Assembly (NCBI RefSeq): GCF_019218295.1
Contig: NZ_JAHUZF010000006.1
Span: 1,302,001-1,366,000, forward strand
Direction: 5' to 3'
DNA: 64,000 bases
Source: Maritimibacter sp. DP1N21-5
GTDB taxonomy: Bacteria > Pseudomonadota > Alphaproteobacteria > Rhodobacterales > Rhodobacteraceae
The notes beneath the pieces were generated by a model. It ran no database searches and had not been told where the DNA came from. It saw only the letters and a program-made list of their open reading frames with translations. This document shows positions 35,291 through 47,489 of this stretch, piece by piece (position 1 is the stretch's first letter; each line of letters starts with the position of its first letter). The translations under genes were made by a program, and so were the position numbers.

Positions 35291-35719
35291 TCACGGGGCG
35301 ATCCGCACGTGATCGGACACCATCGTGTAATCCTTGCGCGGTCCGCGCACGATCCACGTCGCGCGCCAGTCCGGCCAGTGAGAGAAGTCATAGACAACCT
35401 CATAGGCGTCCGGGTCGCACCAATGCCAGGCGGTCGGGCCCTGGCCCTCGACGATGGAATGGAAGGGGCGCTCGTCTTCGAAGAGCACGTCGATCCCGGT
35501 CTCTCCCGCCCGCCAAAGGTAGCTCCGCGTCGCGGCCATCGGCTTCAGACCATCGAAGATCAGCTCGCCCGCCTCCCGGCAGAGAAGGCCCTGCCCGTCC
35601 AGGACCCGTCCGTCCGGCACGAAGCTGACCACGCCCTCGAAGCGGCCATTGCGGCCGGCGGCGCGGTCCTTGATCTGGCGCGCGACACGCCATCGGCCTT
35701 CGAAGTCGTCGAGCTCCAT
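35291..35719 (-). CDS. DUF6314 family protein
   Basis: A 142-residue protein matching my recollection of the DUF6314 family: MELDDFEGRWRVARQIKDR at the start, then WHWCDPDAYEVVYDFSHWPDWRATWIVRGPRKDYTMVSDH at the end (HWP-W and GPRKDY are the most striking motifs). The fold is probably a small beta-barrel like lipocalins. It is monocistronic on the minus strand between two plus-strand genes and diverges from purB. Function unknown. Confidence 0.75.
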   Translation of the reverse strand: MELDDFEGRWRVARQIKDRAAGRNGRFEGVVSFVPDGRVLDGQGLLCREAGELIFDGLKPMAATRSYLWRAGETGIDVLFEDERPFHSIVEGQGPTAWHWCDPDAYEVVYDFSHWPDWRATWIVRGPRKDYTMVSDHVRIAP

Positions 35720-35788
35720 AGCAACTTGCCCCTCAGTTGCATCCTGTCTATGACGCCCGCGACCCCATCTTCAACCAAAAGGCCTGCC

Positions 35789-37096
<1,308 letters not shown>

Positions 37097-37182
37097 TCCC
37101 CTTTCCGCCTACTCACAGCCGCGTGATACGGCGCGGCCAGGAAGCGTGCTAGGCTGGGACAAACCGAACAGGGAGTCCCAGC

Positions 37183-37341
37183 ATGACCGCCAAGACCTTG
37201 CTTTTCGTCCTGACCTTCGCCATGGCCCCCATGGCCGCGCTCGCGCAGGAAAGTTCCTCCTGCGAAAGGGCGCACGCCAATTGCCAGGACGGCACCACCT
37301 ACGACGAGACGACCAAGACCTGCGTCGTGGTATCCTCGTGA
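37183..37341 (+). CDS. Small secreted protein, 52 residues, with DGT-DET-C motif
   Basis: Too short to be noticed easily but well supported. The ORF has AGGGAGTCCCAGC upstream, a signal peptide (TAKTLLFVLTFAMAPMAALAQE, cleavage likely after ALA) and a mature part of about 30 residues with three cysteines: SSSCERAHANCQDGTTYDETTKTCVVVSS. Its stop overlaps the GTG start of the next gene, which contains a similar motif, CAEGTVWDETLEKCV. It probably acts in the periplasm; function unknown. Confidence 0.65.
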   Translation: MTAKTLLFVLTFAMAPMAALAQESSSCERAHANCQDGTTYDETTKTCVVVSS

Positions 37342-37886
37342 GGGGCGCGGTCCTCGCCGCGCTCTTTTCCTTGCCATCGCTCGCCCTGACCACGCCCGGC
37401 TTCGCCGTCGGCACGATGACCGACGCGCCCCCGACGCCCACGGCGACCACGACGGACTGTGCCGAGGGGACCGTCTGGGACGAAACCCTCGAGAAATGCG
37501 TGGCGCCCAAGGAGAGCCGGCTGGACGACGACGGGCTTTACGAAGCCGCGCGGGAGTTGGCCTATGCCGGGCGATTGGATACGGCCGGGTCGGTGCTCTC
37601 GGCCATGTCGGACCAGAGCGACGACCGGGTGCTCACCTATCGTGGCTTCATCGCGCGCCAGATGGGAGACATTGCGGCGGCCGAGGCCTTCTACCTTTCC
37701 GCTCTTGCGAAGAATCCCGGCAATCTGCTGGCCCGCTCCTACATGGGACAAGGGCTGGTCGCAGAGGGTCGCATCGACGAGGCCTATGCCCAGCTCGTCG
37801 AAATCCGGCGCCGCGGGGGCGCGGACAGTTGGCCCGCACAGGCGCTCGATACCGCGATCCGGTCCGGCGTCACGACGAGTTACTAG
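37338..37886 (+). CDS. Periplasmic TPR-like protein with N-terminal cysteine motif
   Basis: A 182-residue protein starting at GTG 37338, which overlaps the stop of the small secreted gene (GTGA). A signal peptide is present (RGAVLAALFSLPSLALTTPG). The mature N-terminus has CAEGTVWDETLEKCV, paralogous to the motif in the preceding small protein. Residues about 65-175 form tetratricopeptide-like helical pairs (LYEAARELAYAGRLDTAGSVL, RVLTYRGFIARQMGDIAAAEAFYLSALAKNPGNLLARSYMGQGL). TPR regions bind proteins, so it may scaffold an envelope complex. A longer frame starting at 36906 is a shadow of purB. Confidence 0.75.
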   Translation: MRGAVLAALFSLPSLALTTPGFAVGTMTDAPPTPTATTTDCAEGTVWDETLEKCVAPKESRLDDDGLYEAARELAYAGRLDTAGSVLSAMSDQSDDRVLTYRGFIARQMGDIAAAEAFYLSALAKNPGNLLARSYMGQGLVAEGRIDEAYAQLVEIRRRGGADSWPAQALDTAIRSGVTTSY

Positions 37887-37997
37887 CGGGGATCATGCGG
37901 CTTTTCGCGGTTTTGCCTCGCAGGGCCGCCGCTTGTTAGGCCGCTGTTAAGCGCGCACCGTCACTCTCCTCCCGAAGGGCAGAGGCTGGAGGGATGC

Positions 37998-39092
37998 GTG
38001 TCCACCGCGTTGACACTTGCAGGGGGCGGGCTCACGGACCTGTCCGGACTGGACGTGGGCGGGTCGTCGATCACCCCGGCGTCCGCGGTGCGCCGGGTCG
38101 AGCTTACCAAGAAACAGAAGGCCGCGGTGATCGTTCGGCTGCTGCTGGCCGAAGGCGTGGAGTTGAAACTGTCGGACCTGCCGGAAGAGCTCCAGACGGA
38201 GCTGGCGCATCAGATGTCCACCATGCGCTTCATCGACCGTCTTACGCTCAAATCCGTCGTGGACGAATTCGTGACCGAGATCGAAAGCATCGGGCTCGCC
38301 TTTCCCGGGGGGCTCGAAGGCGCGCTGAACGTGCTCGACGGGACGATCTCTCCCTCCACCGCAGCGCGCATCCGCAAGGCGCAGGGGTTCGTCTTCACGG
38401 GCGACCCATGGGAGACGATTGCGGGGCTCGACCCGGCCCGGCTGTTGCCGGTGCTGGAGGAAGAAAGCGCGGAGGTCGGCGCCGTGCTCCTGTCGAAGCT
38501 GAAGGTGTCGGTGGCCGCGGACCTTCTCGGGCGAATCCCGGGACCCCGGGCACGCAAGCTCGCCTATGCCATTTCGCTGACCGGCGGCGTCGATCCGGCA
38601 GTGGTCGCACGCATCGGCCGGGCACTGGCGGCACAGCTTGATGCGCAACCTGCACGGGCCTTCGCTTCGGGACCGGTCGAACGCGTGGGCGCGATCCTCA
38701 ACTTCGCGACCGGGTCGATCCGCGAGGACGTGCTCACCGGGCTCGATGAAGAAGACGCGGCTTTCGCCGAAGAGGTGCGCAAATCCATCTTCACTTTCGC
38801 CAACATTCCCGACCGTATCGACGCCCGCGACATTCCCAAGATCACGCGCGACGTGGATCAGGCCGTTCTGATCACCGCGCTCGCCGGAGCGACCGGAACG
38901 CTCGAGAAGGTAAGCAACTTCATCCTCGAGTCGATCTCCAAACGCATGGCCGACCAGTTCCGCGAGGAAATGTCCAACCTCGGCAAGGTGAAACCCAAGG
39001 ATGCGGAAGAGGCGATGGGTGCCATCGTCGCCGCCATCCGCGCCCTCGAGGCCTCGGGCGAGATCATGCTCCTGTCAGGCGAGGACGACTGA
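37998..39092 (+). CDS. fliG: Flagellar motor switch protein FliG
   Basis: Component of the flagellar C-ring that contacts the stator and sets rotation. The 364-residue protein starts at GTG 37998 with GGAGGG upstream. The N-terminal domain has KKQKAAVIVRLLLAEG; the C-terminal domain has IFTFANIPDRIDARDIPKITRDVDQAVLITALAG near residue 255, carrying the charged helix equivalent to the torque residues of E. coli FliG, then SISKRMADQFREEMSNLGKVKPKDAEEAMGAIVA. Length and domains are normal. No other flagellar gene is in the window, so this is a lone copy. Confidence 0.9.
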   Translation: MSTALTLAGGGLTDLSGLDVGGSSITPASAVRRVELTKKQKAAVIVRLLLAEGVELKLSDLPEELQTELAHQMSTMRFIDRLTLKSVVDEFVTEIESIGLAFPGGLEGALNVLDGTISPSTAARIRKAQGFVFTGDPWETIAGLDPARLLPVLEEESAEVGAVLLSKLKVSVAADLLGRIPGPRARKLAYAISLTGGVDPAVVARIGRALAAQLDAQPARAFASGPVERVGAILNFATGSIREDVLTGLDEEDAAFAEEVRKSIFTFANIPDRIDARDIPKITRDVDQAVLITALAGATGTLEKVSNFILESISKRMADQFREEMSNLGKVKPKDAEEAMGAIVAAIRALEASGEIMLLSGEDD

Positions 39093-39169
39093 CGTCCTTC
39101 GCCCAGCGTGCGTGATTTGAACCAAACCGTCACATTGCGCAGGCCGCGATGCAGGCTTAGGGTCGCGCG

Positions 39170-40057
39170 ATGACGATGCCCTCTGCCCTTCCCGCCCCGG
39201 ACCTGGCCCAGAATCCGGCCAAGGGCATCCTGCTTTACATGGTCGGGATCTTCTTCATGTCCTCGATGGACGTGATGGCGAAGATCGTGGTGCAGGACGT
39301 GCATGTCGCGATGGCGGTCTGGGCGCGCTATGCCGGGCAGACGGTTGTGGTCACGCTGTTTTTCCTGCCCAAGCTCGGCACCATCGCGCGCACCCGCTAT
39401 CCCGGCATTCAGTTCGCGCGCTCGGTGCTCCTGCTCCTTGGCACCTCGATGTTCTTTCTGTCCCTGACGCAGCTCGGCCTGGCCGAAGCGACGGCGATCA
39501 TGGACATCAATCCGATCCTGATCACGCTCGGGGGCGCGCTGTTTCTTGGCGAACGCTTCGGGCCCCGCCGCGCCTTCGGCGTGGTGGCCGCGCTGGTGGG
39601 GGCCCTCATCATCATCCGGCCCGGCAGCGCGGTCTTCCAGCCCGCGGCGGTCTTTCCCCTGATTGCGGCCTGTGGTTATGGCGGCTTCGTGCTGCTCACC
39701 CGGCGCGTTGGCGGAAACGAGGATCCACGCACCTCGCTTTTCTACGCGGCGATGCTAGGGGCGCTCGCCACCAGCATTGCCGTGCCCTTTTTCTGGACAA
39801 CGCCGGCACCGCTCACGGTCCTGTTCATGGTGGTGATCGGGATTTTCGGCGCCTGCGGTCAGTTCTTCCTGATCCGCGCCGTGCAATTTGCCGAAGCCGG
39901 GGCAATCGCGCCCTTCTCCTATCTCGGGCTTCTGATCGCGGCCTTCTGGGGCATGGTGATCTTCGGCGACTTCCCGGATCTCGCCACCTGGATCGGGGCC
40001 GCGATCATCGTGGCCGCGGGACTTTACGTCTGGCACCGGGAACGGGTAGCGGGCTGA
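39170..40057 (+). CDS. EamA/DMT family transporter
   Basis: Inner-membrane protein of 295 residues with ten predicted transmembrane helices in two EamA repeats, the drug/metabolite exporter fold. Typical EamA pieces are GLAEATAIMDINPILITLGGALFLGERFG (end of first repeat, near residue 105) and AEAGAIAPFSYLGLLIAAFWGMVIFGDFPD (end of second, near 245). The substrate is unknown; relatives move amino acids, purines or metabolites. It is separated from fliG by 77 bp and convergent with the DUF1223 gene, with only 12 bp between them. Confidence 0.88.
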   Translation: MTMPSALPAPDLAQNPAKGILLYMVGIFFMSSMDVMAKIVVQDVHVAMAVWARYAGQTVVVTLFFLPKLGTIARTRYPGIQFARSVLLLLGTSMFFLSLTQLGLAEATAIMDINPILITLGGALFLGERFGPRRAFGVVAALVGALIIIRPGSAVFQPAAVFPLIAACGYGGFVLLTRRVGGNEDPRTSLFYAAMLGALATSIAVPFFWTTPAPLTVLFMVVIGIFGACGQFFLIRAVQFAEAGAIAPFSYLGLLIAAFWGMVIFGDFPDLATWIGAAIIVAAGLYVWHRERVAG

Positions 40058-40069
40058 AACGGCCTGACG

Positions 40070-40780
40070 TCAGTCGAGTTTGTAGGCCGCCAGCACGCGG
40101 CCCGGTCCGGGCTCTTGCAGGACGAGCGCATAGCGTCCCTCGGCATCGGCGGGGGCGTCGATGGTGATCTCGCCCTGCCCGTCCCAAGTCGCGACATGGT
40201 CCCAGCTTTCGACAATGTTCGCATAAGTCATCGTCTTGCCGGCGTTCTCGCCGTGCTCGATGTTCACGGTTTCCTGCGGGTTGTAGCGCACGAGGTCGAT
40301 CAGGATCTGGCCGGGAAGCGTCTTGCCTTCTTTTGGAACGCAGCGGATCGTGACACTTCCCCCTGAAAAGTCGGCGTCCACGTCGACATCGGCCAGCGCG
40401 GCCTCGTGAACCTCCATATAGTCCATGAGTTTCATGGGCTTGTAGCCCACCACGTGATCCGTCCCTCCCACGACCATCTGCGGCGTGTAAATCGTCGAGG
40501 CACCGGCGCGATGGGCATAGGCCTTCTGGCGCGTGGTGTGTTCTGGCCGCGCGAAGACATCGGCCCAGCCGATGTAATCCCAGTAATCGACGTGGAGCGC
40601 GAGGGGCAGTACATCGTCCCGGGTCGCCAGTTCGAGCAGAAGCTCGTCGGCAGGCGGGCAGGAATTGCACCCCTGGGAGGTGAAAAGCTCGACAAGGACG
40701 ACAGGGCTTTCGTTCGCGGAACCTATCGTGGCCACCAATGCCGCCACGCCAAAGGCTCCTGCCCCGATCCATCCCCGCAT
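40070..40780 (-). CDS. DUF1223 family thioredoxin-like exported protein
   Basis: A 236-residue protein with an N-terminal signal peptide (RGWIGAGAFGVAALVATIGSANES) followed by VVLVELFTSQGCNSCPPADELL, which carries the CxxC pair (Cys38 and Cys41) of the DUF1223 family. Further family pieces are LALHVDYWDYIGWADVFA and YTPQMVVGGTDHVVGY. The fold is thioredoxin-like, so a periplasmic disulfide or redox function is plausible but unproven. It diverges from acnA over a 280-bp gap. Confidence 0.85.
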   Translation of the reverse strand: MRGWIGAGAFGVAALVATIGSANESPVVLVELFTSQGCNSCPPADELLLELATRDDVLPLALHVDYWDYIGWADVFARPEHTTRQKAYAHRAGASTIYTPQMVVGGTDHVVGYKPMKLMDYMEVHEAALADVDVDADFSGGSVTIRCVPKEGKTLPGQILIDLVRYNPQETVNIEHGENAGKTMTYANIVESWDHVATWDGQGEITIDAPADAEGRYALVLQEPGPGRVLAAYKLD

Positions 40781-40909
40781 ATGCCGTCTCCGATTTGTCT
40801 GTATCGGTGGTATACGAGCCCCCCTTCACCGGCCAATCAAGGTTTTGAGAGTGTCATGCAACGTGGCAGGATGGACATGGGGTGCATGCGCAACAGGCAA
40901 TCCGCAGGA

Positions 40910-40938
40910 TTCCGCAAAAATGTGTGCAATGGTATACA
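40910..40938 (+). promoter_or_regulatory. Possible acnA promoter
   Basis: TATACA (40933-40938) makes a good -10; TTCCGC (40910-40915), 17 bp upstream, is a poor -35. The start codon is 122 bp further on. The same GGTATAC heptamer occurs at about 40807 on the DUF1223 side of the divergent gap. Confidence 0.3.
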
Positions 40939-41060
40939 AAACCAGGCACTCCCCCCTTGCATGACGGGCCAATCCGTTGCACATGCAGGGCAACCGACAT
41001 CCGGCGTTCGCCGTTGGGCACGCCTGAAGTCACCTGACCGGTCCAGCAGAGGAGCCAGAC

Positions 41061-43811
<2,751 letters not shown>

Positions 43812-43832
43812 GTCACGACAGGACGAAAACCG

Positions 43833-43865
43833 AAAAGCCCCGGCGCGCGCCGGGGCTTTTTCTTT
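43833..43865 (+). terminator. Rho-independent terminator of acnA
   Basis: Long stem AAAAGCCCCGGCGC/GCGCCGGGGCTTTT centred near 43846 and followed by TTTCTTTG. Confidence 0.93.
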
Positions 43866-43893
43866 GTCCTGAGGCCTGCCCTATGAGGCGGCG

Positions 43894-44544
43894 TCAATCG
43901 AGCGGCAGGAACAGAACGTCGTCGGCCGTGATGTCGTGGTCCCCGTCGAGCGTGGCCACGAGAACACCGTCCACTTTGACGCAGATGGCGTCGACTGCTT
44001 CATCGTAGCGGACCCATACCGAGGGTGGCATGGCATCGCCGGTGTCGGGATCACGCTTGGGCAAATAGTGGATCTGGAGCGTGTCGGTTTCGGCATCGAA
44101 GTCCATGATCCGGGCCGCGCCGGTGTCCGTGACGTCGTAGATGTCGACACGAACCTGCTCCGTACCGCCAGCGCCCAAGTCGATGTCATCGAGCCAGACT
44201 GACTCGTGGCCCTCTTCCTGCTTGTCCGGGATGTCGTCATCAGCGGCGACCAACGCGTCTTGCCCCAGAAGCAGGACATCGGGCCAGGTGTCGTCTTCGA
44301 CGGGTTCATCCTCGATCGTCTCGACCAGCGCGTCGCCACCCTCACGCATGAAATAATCGAGCGCGCTTTGCAACAGGACGTCCTCGCGGTCGTCTTCATC
44401 ACCGCCTGACTCGTCGGCAACGAGCAGGTCATCGTCGTAGTCCTCGAACGCTTCCGTCGTCCCGTCGGGCTCCGAATCTTTCGCCGCTTCGGTGGATCGT
44501 CCACCGAAATCGAAGAGGCCGGATGGTCCGAAGAACTGGAACAT
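43894..44544 (-). CDS. Acidic protein of unknown function with RTX-like C-terminal region
   Basis: A 216-residue, strongly acidic protein (many Asp and Glu, few Lys). It starts MFQFFGPSGLFDFGG; the ATG at 44544 has AAGGG six bases upstream, while a TTG at 44577 does not. No signal peptide is seen. The C-terminal 80 residues contain MDFDAETDTLQIHYLP and VDGVLVATLDGDHDITADDVLFLPLD, patterns found at the ends of Roseobacter RTX-like, type I-secreted proteins. It may be a calcium-binding or type I-exported protein; no transporter gene is nearby. I do not recognise a named family. Confidence 0.6.
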   Translation of the reverse strand: MFQFFGPSGLFDFGGRSTEAAKDSEPDGTTEAFEDYDDDLLVADESGGDEDDREDVLLQSALDYFMREGGDALVETIEDEPVEDDTWPDVLLLGQDALVAADDDIPDKQEEGHESVWLDDIDLGAGGTEQVRVDIYDVTDTGAARIMDFDAETDTLQIHYLPKRDPDTGDAMPPSVWVRYDEAVDAICVKVDGVLVATLDGDHDITADDVLFLPLD

Positions 44545-44647
44545 GATGAACCCTTGGATGCTGATGTCACCAAACAACTTGGCGACAACCGATTGTTGCG
44601 TTGCCTGAAACGGTGGCCTGCAATTCGGAGCAATCTAAGGAAACAAG

Positions 44648-44698
44648 ATGAAATTTTTCGGCGATAACTGCCGCAATTCAGTGAAAACGCTTTGTTAA
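44648..44698 (+). CDS. Possible 16-residue peptide ORF
   Basis: ATG at 44648 with AAGGA six bases upstream opens a 16-codon frame reading KFFGDNCRNSVKTLC after Met. The ribosome-binding site is good but the ORF is so short that chance is likely. It precedes the 28-residue membrane peptide by 44 bp and could act as a leader peptide. Confidence 0.2.
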   Translation: MKFFGDNCRNSVKTLC

Positions 44699-44742
44699 CT
44701 CGGGGGGTGCGATGTTACTCTCCCAATACTTGGGGAGATAAC

Positions 44743-44829
44743 ATGAACAGCTTGCTTCGGAGACACAGCCTTCCTGTGATGGAATGGCTTTTGTTCTGCG
44801 CCTTTTTGATCGCGCTTGCCACGGTTTGA
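44743..44829 (+). CDS. 28-residue single-pass membrane peptide
   Basis: The ORF encodes a short basic N-terminus (MNSLLRRHSLPVMEW) and one hydrophobic helix (LLFCAFLIALATV). GGGGAG lies six bases before the ATG, an excellent ribosome-binding site, and it is the 3' arm of an inverted repeat CTCCCAA/TTGGGGAG (44720-44736) that could mask it. A strong hairpin follows at 44838-44863. The function is unknown; similar tiny proteins often modulate membrane complexes. Confidence 0.5.
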   Translation: MNSLLRRHSLPVMEWLLFCAFLIALATV

Positions 44830-44837
44830 CGTGGACC

Positions 44838-44863
44838 GGTCGGTCCGCATGTGCGGGCCGACC
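44838..44863 (+). terminator. Strong hairpin after the 28-residue ORF
   Basis: Arms GGTCGGTCCGCA (44838-44849) and TGCGGGCCGACC (44852-44863) pair over 12 bp with one wobble. There is no T-tract after it, so termination is uncertain; it may stabilise the short mRNA. Confidence 0.45.
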
Positions 44864-44889
44864 ATTCATAAGGGATCACCGCGACCCTG

Positions 44890-45513
44890 TCAGTTCGACA
44901 GGACGCGGACGCTTTCCATCACGTCGGGCTGACCGACGACTTCGCCATTGCGACCGGTGCCGCGCTTGATCGCGTTCACCACATCCATGCCGGACGTCAC
45001 GCGACCGACCACGGTATACGACCCGTCCAGATGCGGCGCGGGGTCGAACATGATGAAGAACTGCGAATTGGCGGAGTTCGGATCCTGCGACCGCGCCATG
45101 CCGACCACGCCGGGCTGGAAGCTCTCCGACGAAAACTCGGCCGGAAGGTCCGGATAGGACGAACCGCCCGTGCCCGCCATGCGCATGTCGCCGCCCATCT
45201 TGCCGTGCTCCACGTCGCCGGTCTGCGCCATGAAGCCGTCGATCACGCGGTGAAAGACGACGCCGTCATAGGCGCCTTCGCCCGCAAGCGTCACGATACG
45301 CTCGACATGTTGCGGCGCGATGTTCTCGCACAGCTCGATCACGACGGGGCCGTTCGCCTCGCCCGCCACTGTGACTTCGATCTGCGGGCCACCCGCTTCG
45401 CAGGTCTCGGCGGTCTGCGCGGTCGCCCCGCCGACGGTCATGAAGTAATAGGCCACCACCAGCGCGACGCCGGAGAGAAACGCGACCCACCAGGCCATCC
45501 AGCTCTTAGACAT
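44890..45513 (-). CDS. Cyclophilin-type peptidylprolyl isomerase, exported
   Basis: A 207-residue protein with an N-terminal membrane segment (about 7-27, WWVAFLSGVALVVAYYFM), so the cyclophilin domain is probably periplasmic. The active-site motifs are VVFHRVIDGFMAQTGD (catalytic Arg) near residue 89, PAEFSSESFQPGVVGMARSQDPNSANSQFFI near 125 and the YTVVGRVTSGMDVV segment. It overlaps the preceding cyclophilin gene by 8 bp, so both are expressed together: one cytoplasmic, one exported. Confidence 0.92.
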   Translation of the reverse strand: MSKSWMAWWVAFLSGVALVVAYYFMTVGGATAQTAETCEAGGPQIEVTVAGEANGPVVIELCENIAPQHVERIVTLAGEGAYDGVVFHRVIDGFMAQTGDVEHGKMGGDMRMAGTGGSSYPDLPAEFSSESFQPGVVGMARSQDPNSANSQFFIMFDPAPHLDGSYTVVGRVTSGMDVVNAIKRGTGRNGEVVGQPDVMESVRVLSN

Positions 45514-46012
45514 CGGCGGCCACCTTCACGGAAATCATCTTGTCCGGATTGGCCGGCGGCTCGCCCCGCACGATGGCGTCCACATGTTCCATCCCCGAGA
45601 TCACGCGGCCATAGACGGTGTATTGCCCGTTCAGGAAATGGTTGTCCTTGAAGTTGATGAAGAACTGCGAGTTGGCGGAGTTCGGGTTGGCTGAGCGGGC
45701 CGCGCCCAGCGTGCCACGATCATGCGGCAGCTTGGAGAACTCGGCCGAAAGATCGGGAAGATCCGAACCACCGGTGCCCGCGCGCCGGACGTTGCCGCCA
45801 CCCTCGAGATTGCCGTGCTCCACATCGCCGGTCTGGGCCATGAAGCCCTCGATCACGCGGTGGAAGACGACGCCGTCGTATTTCCCGGCGCGGGCCAGTT
45901 CCTTCATCCGCTCGGCGTGCTTCGGCGCGACGTCGGGCAGAAGTTCGATGGTGACGGGGCCGTCTTTCAACTCGATGATGACGGTGTTTTCGGGATCCTT
46001 GATCTCGGCCAT
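45506..46012 (-). CDS. ppiB: Cyclophilin-type peptidylprolyl isomerase, cytoplasmic
   Basis: A 168-residue cyclophilin without signal peptide, accelerating proline isomerisation in the cytoplasm. The start MAEIKDPENTVIIELKDG at 46012 is the family start, with GGAGCC upstream; in-frame upstream codons to 46060 were rejected. Active-site motifs are VVFHRVIEGFMAQTGD and SANPNSANSQFFINF. Its 3' end overlaps the exported cyclophilin gene by 8 bp. The motif identity between the two suggests a tandem duplication. Confidence 0.92.
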   Translation of the reverse strand: MAEIKDPENTVIIELKDGPVTIELLPDVAPKHAERMKELARAGKYDGVVFHRVIEGFMAQTGDVEHGNLEGGGNVRRAGTGGSDLPDLSAEFSKLPHDRGTLGAARSANPNSANSQFFINFKDNHFLNGQYTVYGRVISGMEHVDAIVRGEPPANPDKMISVKVAADV

Positions 46013-46178
46013 GATGGCTCCTTTCATATTTGGCCGGGAAAGTAGGGGTGCCGCGCGCAAGGCACAAGCAAATACCGTGTGACCGGAACGCCCTTGCGCG
46101 AGGCGCCACCGGCGGTCAATCGCCTTGTATTCCCTGCTTCAACGGTGTTTGTCAGGGTAACGGAGCAAGGAGACTGGG

Positions 46179-47372
46179 ATGAGCTGGAAAACGCTGGACG
46201 ACATGGACCTTGACGGCAAGACAGTGCTGGTGCGCGTCGATATCAACGTGCCGCTGGACGACGCAGGCAACGTCACCGACGCGACCCGTATCGAGCGCAT
46301 CGTGCCCACCGTCCGCGACATCCTCGACAAGGGCGGGATGCCTGTGCTTCTGGCCCACTTCGGCCGCCCCAAGGGCCAGGTCGTGCCGGACATGTCGCTG
46401 TCGCGTCTGGTTCCAGCGCTGGAAAAGGCCATCGGCGTGTCGGTGAAATTCGCCGAGAACTGCATCGGCGGTCCCGCCAAATCCGCCGTTGCCGCGCTGC
46501 AGCCCGGCGAGGTCCTCCTGCTCGAGAACACCCGTTTCCATCCCGGCGAGACCGAGAACGCGCCGACCTTCGCCGCCGCCCTGGGCGCGCTCGGCGAGGT
46601 ATATGTGAACGACGCCTTCTCTGCGGCACACCGGGCCCATGCCTCGACCGAAGGCGTGGCGCAGCTTCTGCCCTCCTGCGCGGGACGGCTCATGGAAGCC
46701 GAGCTGAAGGCGCTGGAAGCGGCCCTGTCAGACCCGATCCGTCCGCTGACAGCCGTCGTGGGCGGCGCCAAGGTTTCGACCAAACTAGAGCTTCTGGGCA
46801 ACCTTGTGGAAAAGGTGAATTACCTCGTCATCGGGGGCGGCATGGCCAATACCTTCCTCTCCGCACAGGGCATCGACGTTGGCAAGTCGCTGTGTGAACA
46901 CGATATGGCCGACACGGCGCGCGAGATCATGGAAAAGGCTGCCGCTGCGGGCTGCGAGATCGTGCTGCCCGTGGACGTGGTCGTCGCGCACGAGTTCAAG
47001 GCCGGCGCGCCGAGCGAAGTGGTCGCCGCCGACGCCTGCCCCGCCGACGCGATGATCCTCGACGCCGGCCCCGACACCGTCGCCGCCATCGGAGCTGTGT
47101 TCGACAAGTCGCGCACGCTGATCTGGAACGGCCCGCTCGGCGCCTTCGAAATCGCGCCCTTCGACAAGGCCACCGTCGAGGCGGCCAAGAAGGCCGCCGA
47201 AATGACCCGCGCCGGCACGCTCGTCACGGTGGCCGGCGGTGGCGATACGGTCGCAGCCCTGAACCACGCGGGCGCGGCGGAGGACTTCACCTATATCTCG
47301 ACGGCGGGCGGCGCCTTTCTCGAATGGATGGAAGGCAAGACCCTGCCCGGCGTCGCCGCGCTGGAGGGCTGA
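46179..47372 (+). CDS. pgk: Phosphoglycerate kinase
   Basis: Glycolytic/gluconeogenic enzyme interconverting 1,3-bisphosphoglycerate and 3-phosphoglycerate with ATP. The 397-residue protein has [12 protein letters not shown] near residue 16, [11 protein letters not shown] near 57, [12 protein letters not shown] near 110, [14 protein letters not shown] near 190, and the ATP-site [12 protein letters not shown] near 350. Length is normal. AGCAAGGAGACTGGG precedes the ATG. The class I aldolase gene follows after 117 bp. Confidence 0.98.
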   Translation: MSWKTLDDMDLDGKTVLVRVDINVPLDDAGNVTDATRIERIVPTVRDILDKGGMPVLLAHFGRPKGQVVPDMSLSRLVPALEKAIGVSVKFAENCIGGPAKSAVAALQPGEVLLLENTRFHPGETENAPTFAAALGALGEVYVNDAFSAAHRAHASTEGVAQLLPSCAGRLMEAELKALEAALSDPIRPLTAVVGGAKVSTKLELLGNLVEKVNYLVIGGGMANTFLSAQGIDVGKSLCEHDMADTAREIMEKAAAAGCEIVLPVDVVVAHEFKAGAPSEVVAADACPADAMILDAGPDTVAAIGAVFDKSRTLIWNGPLGAFEIAPFDKATVEAAKKAAEMTRAGTLVTVAGGGDTVAALNHAGAAEDFTYISTAGGAFLEWMEGKTLPGVAALEG

Positions 47373-47435
47373 CTCTGCCCCCAAGGTGCCTTTCCACGGG
47401 AACCTGAGAACCGTTAGCGCAACCCGAATTGCCCT

Positions 47436-47465
47436 TTTCCCAAGGCTTTCGTAGGACTTGGGAAA
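47436..47465 (+). promoter_or_regulatory. Inverted repeat upstream of the aldolase gene
   Basis: TTTCCCAAG (47436-47444) and CTTGGGAAA (47457-47465) form a perfect 9-bp inverted repeat with a 12-bp centre, ending 24 bp before the fba start. It could be an operator or an mRNA hairpin. The regulator is unknown. Confidence 0.4.
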
Positions 47466-47489
47466 CCATGACATTCTGGAGAGTTCCCG

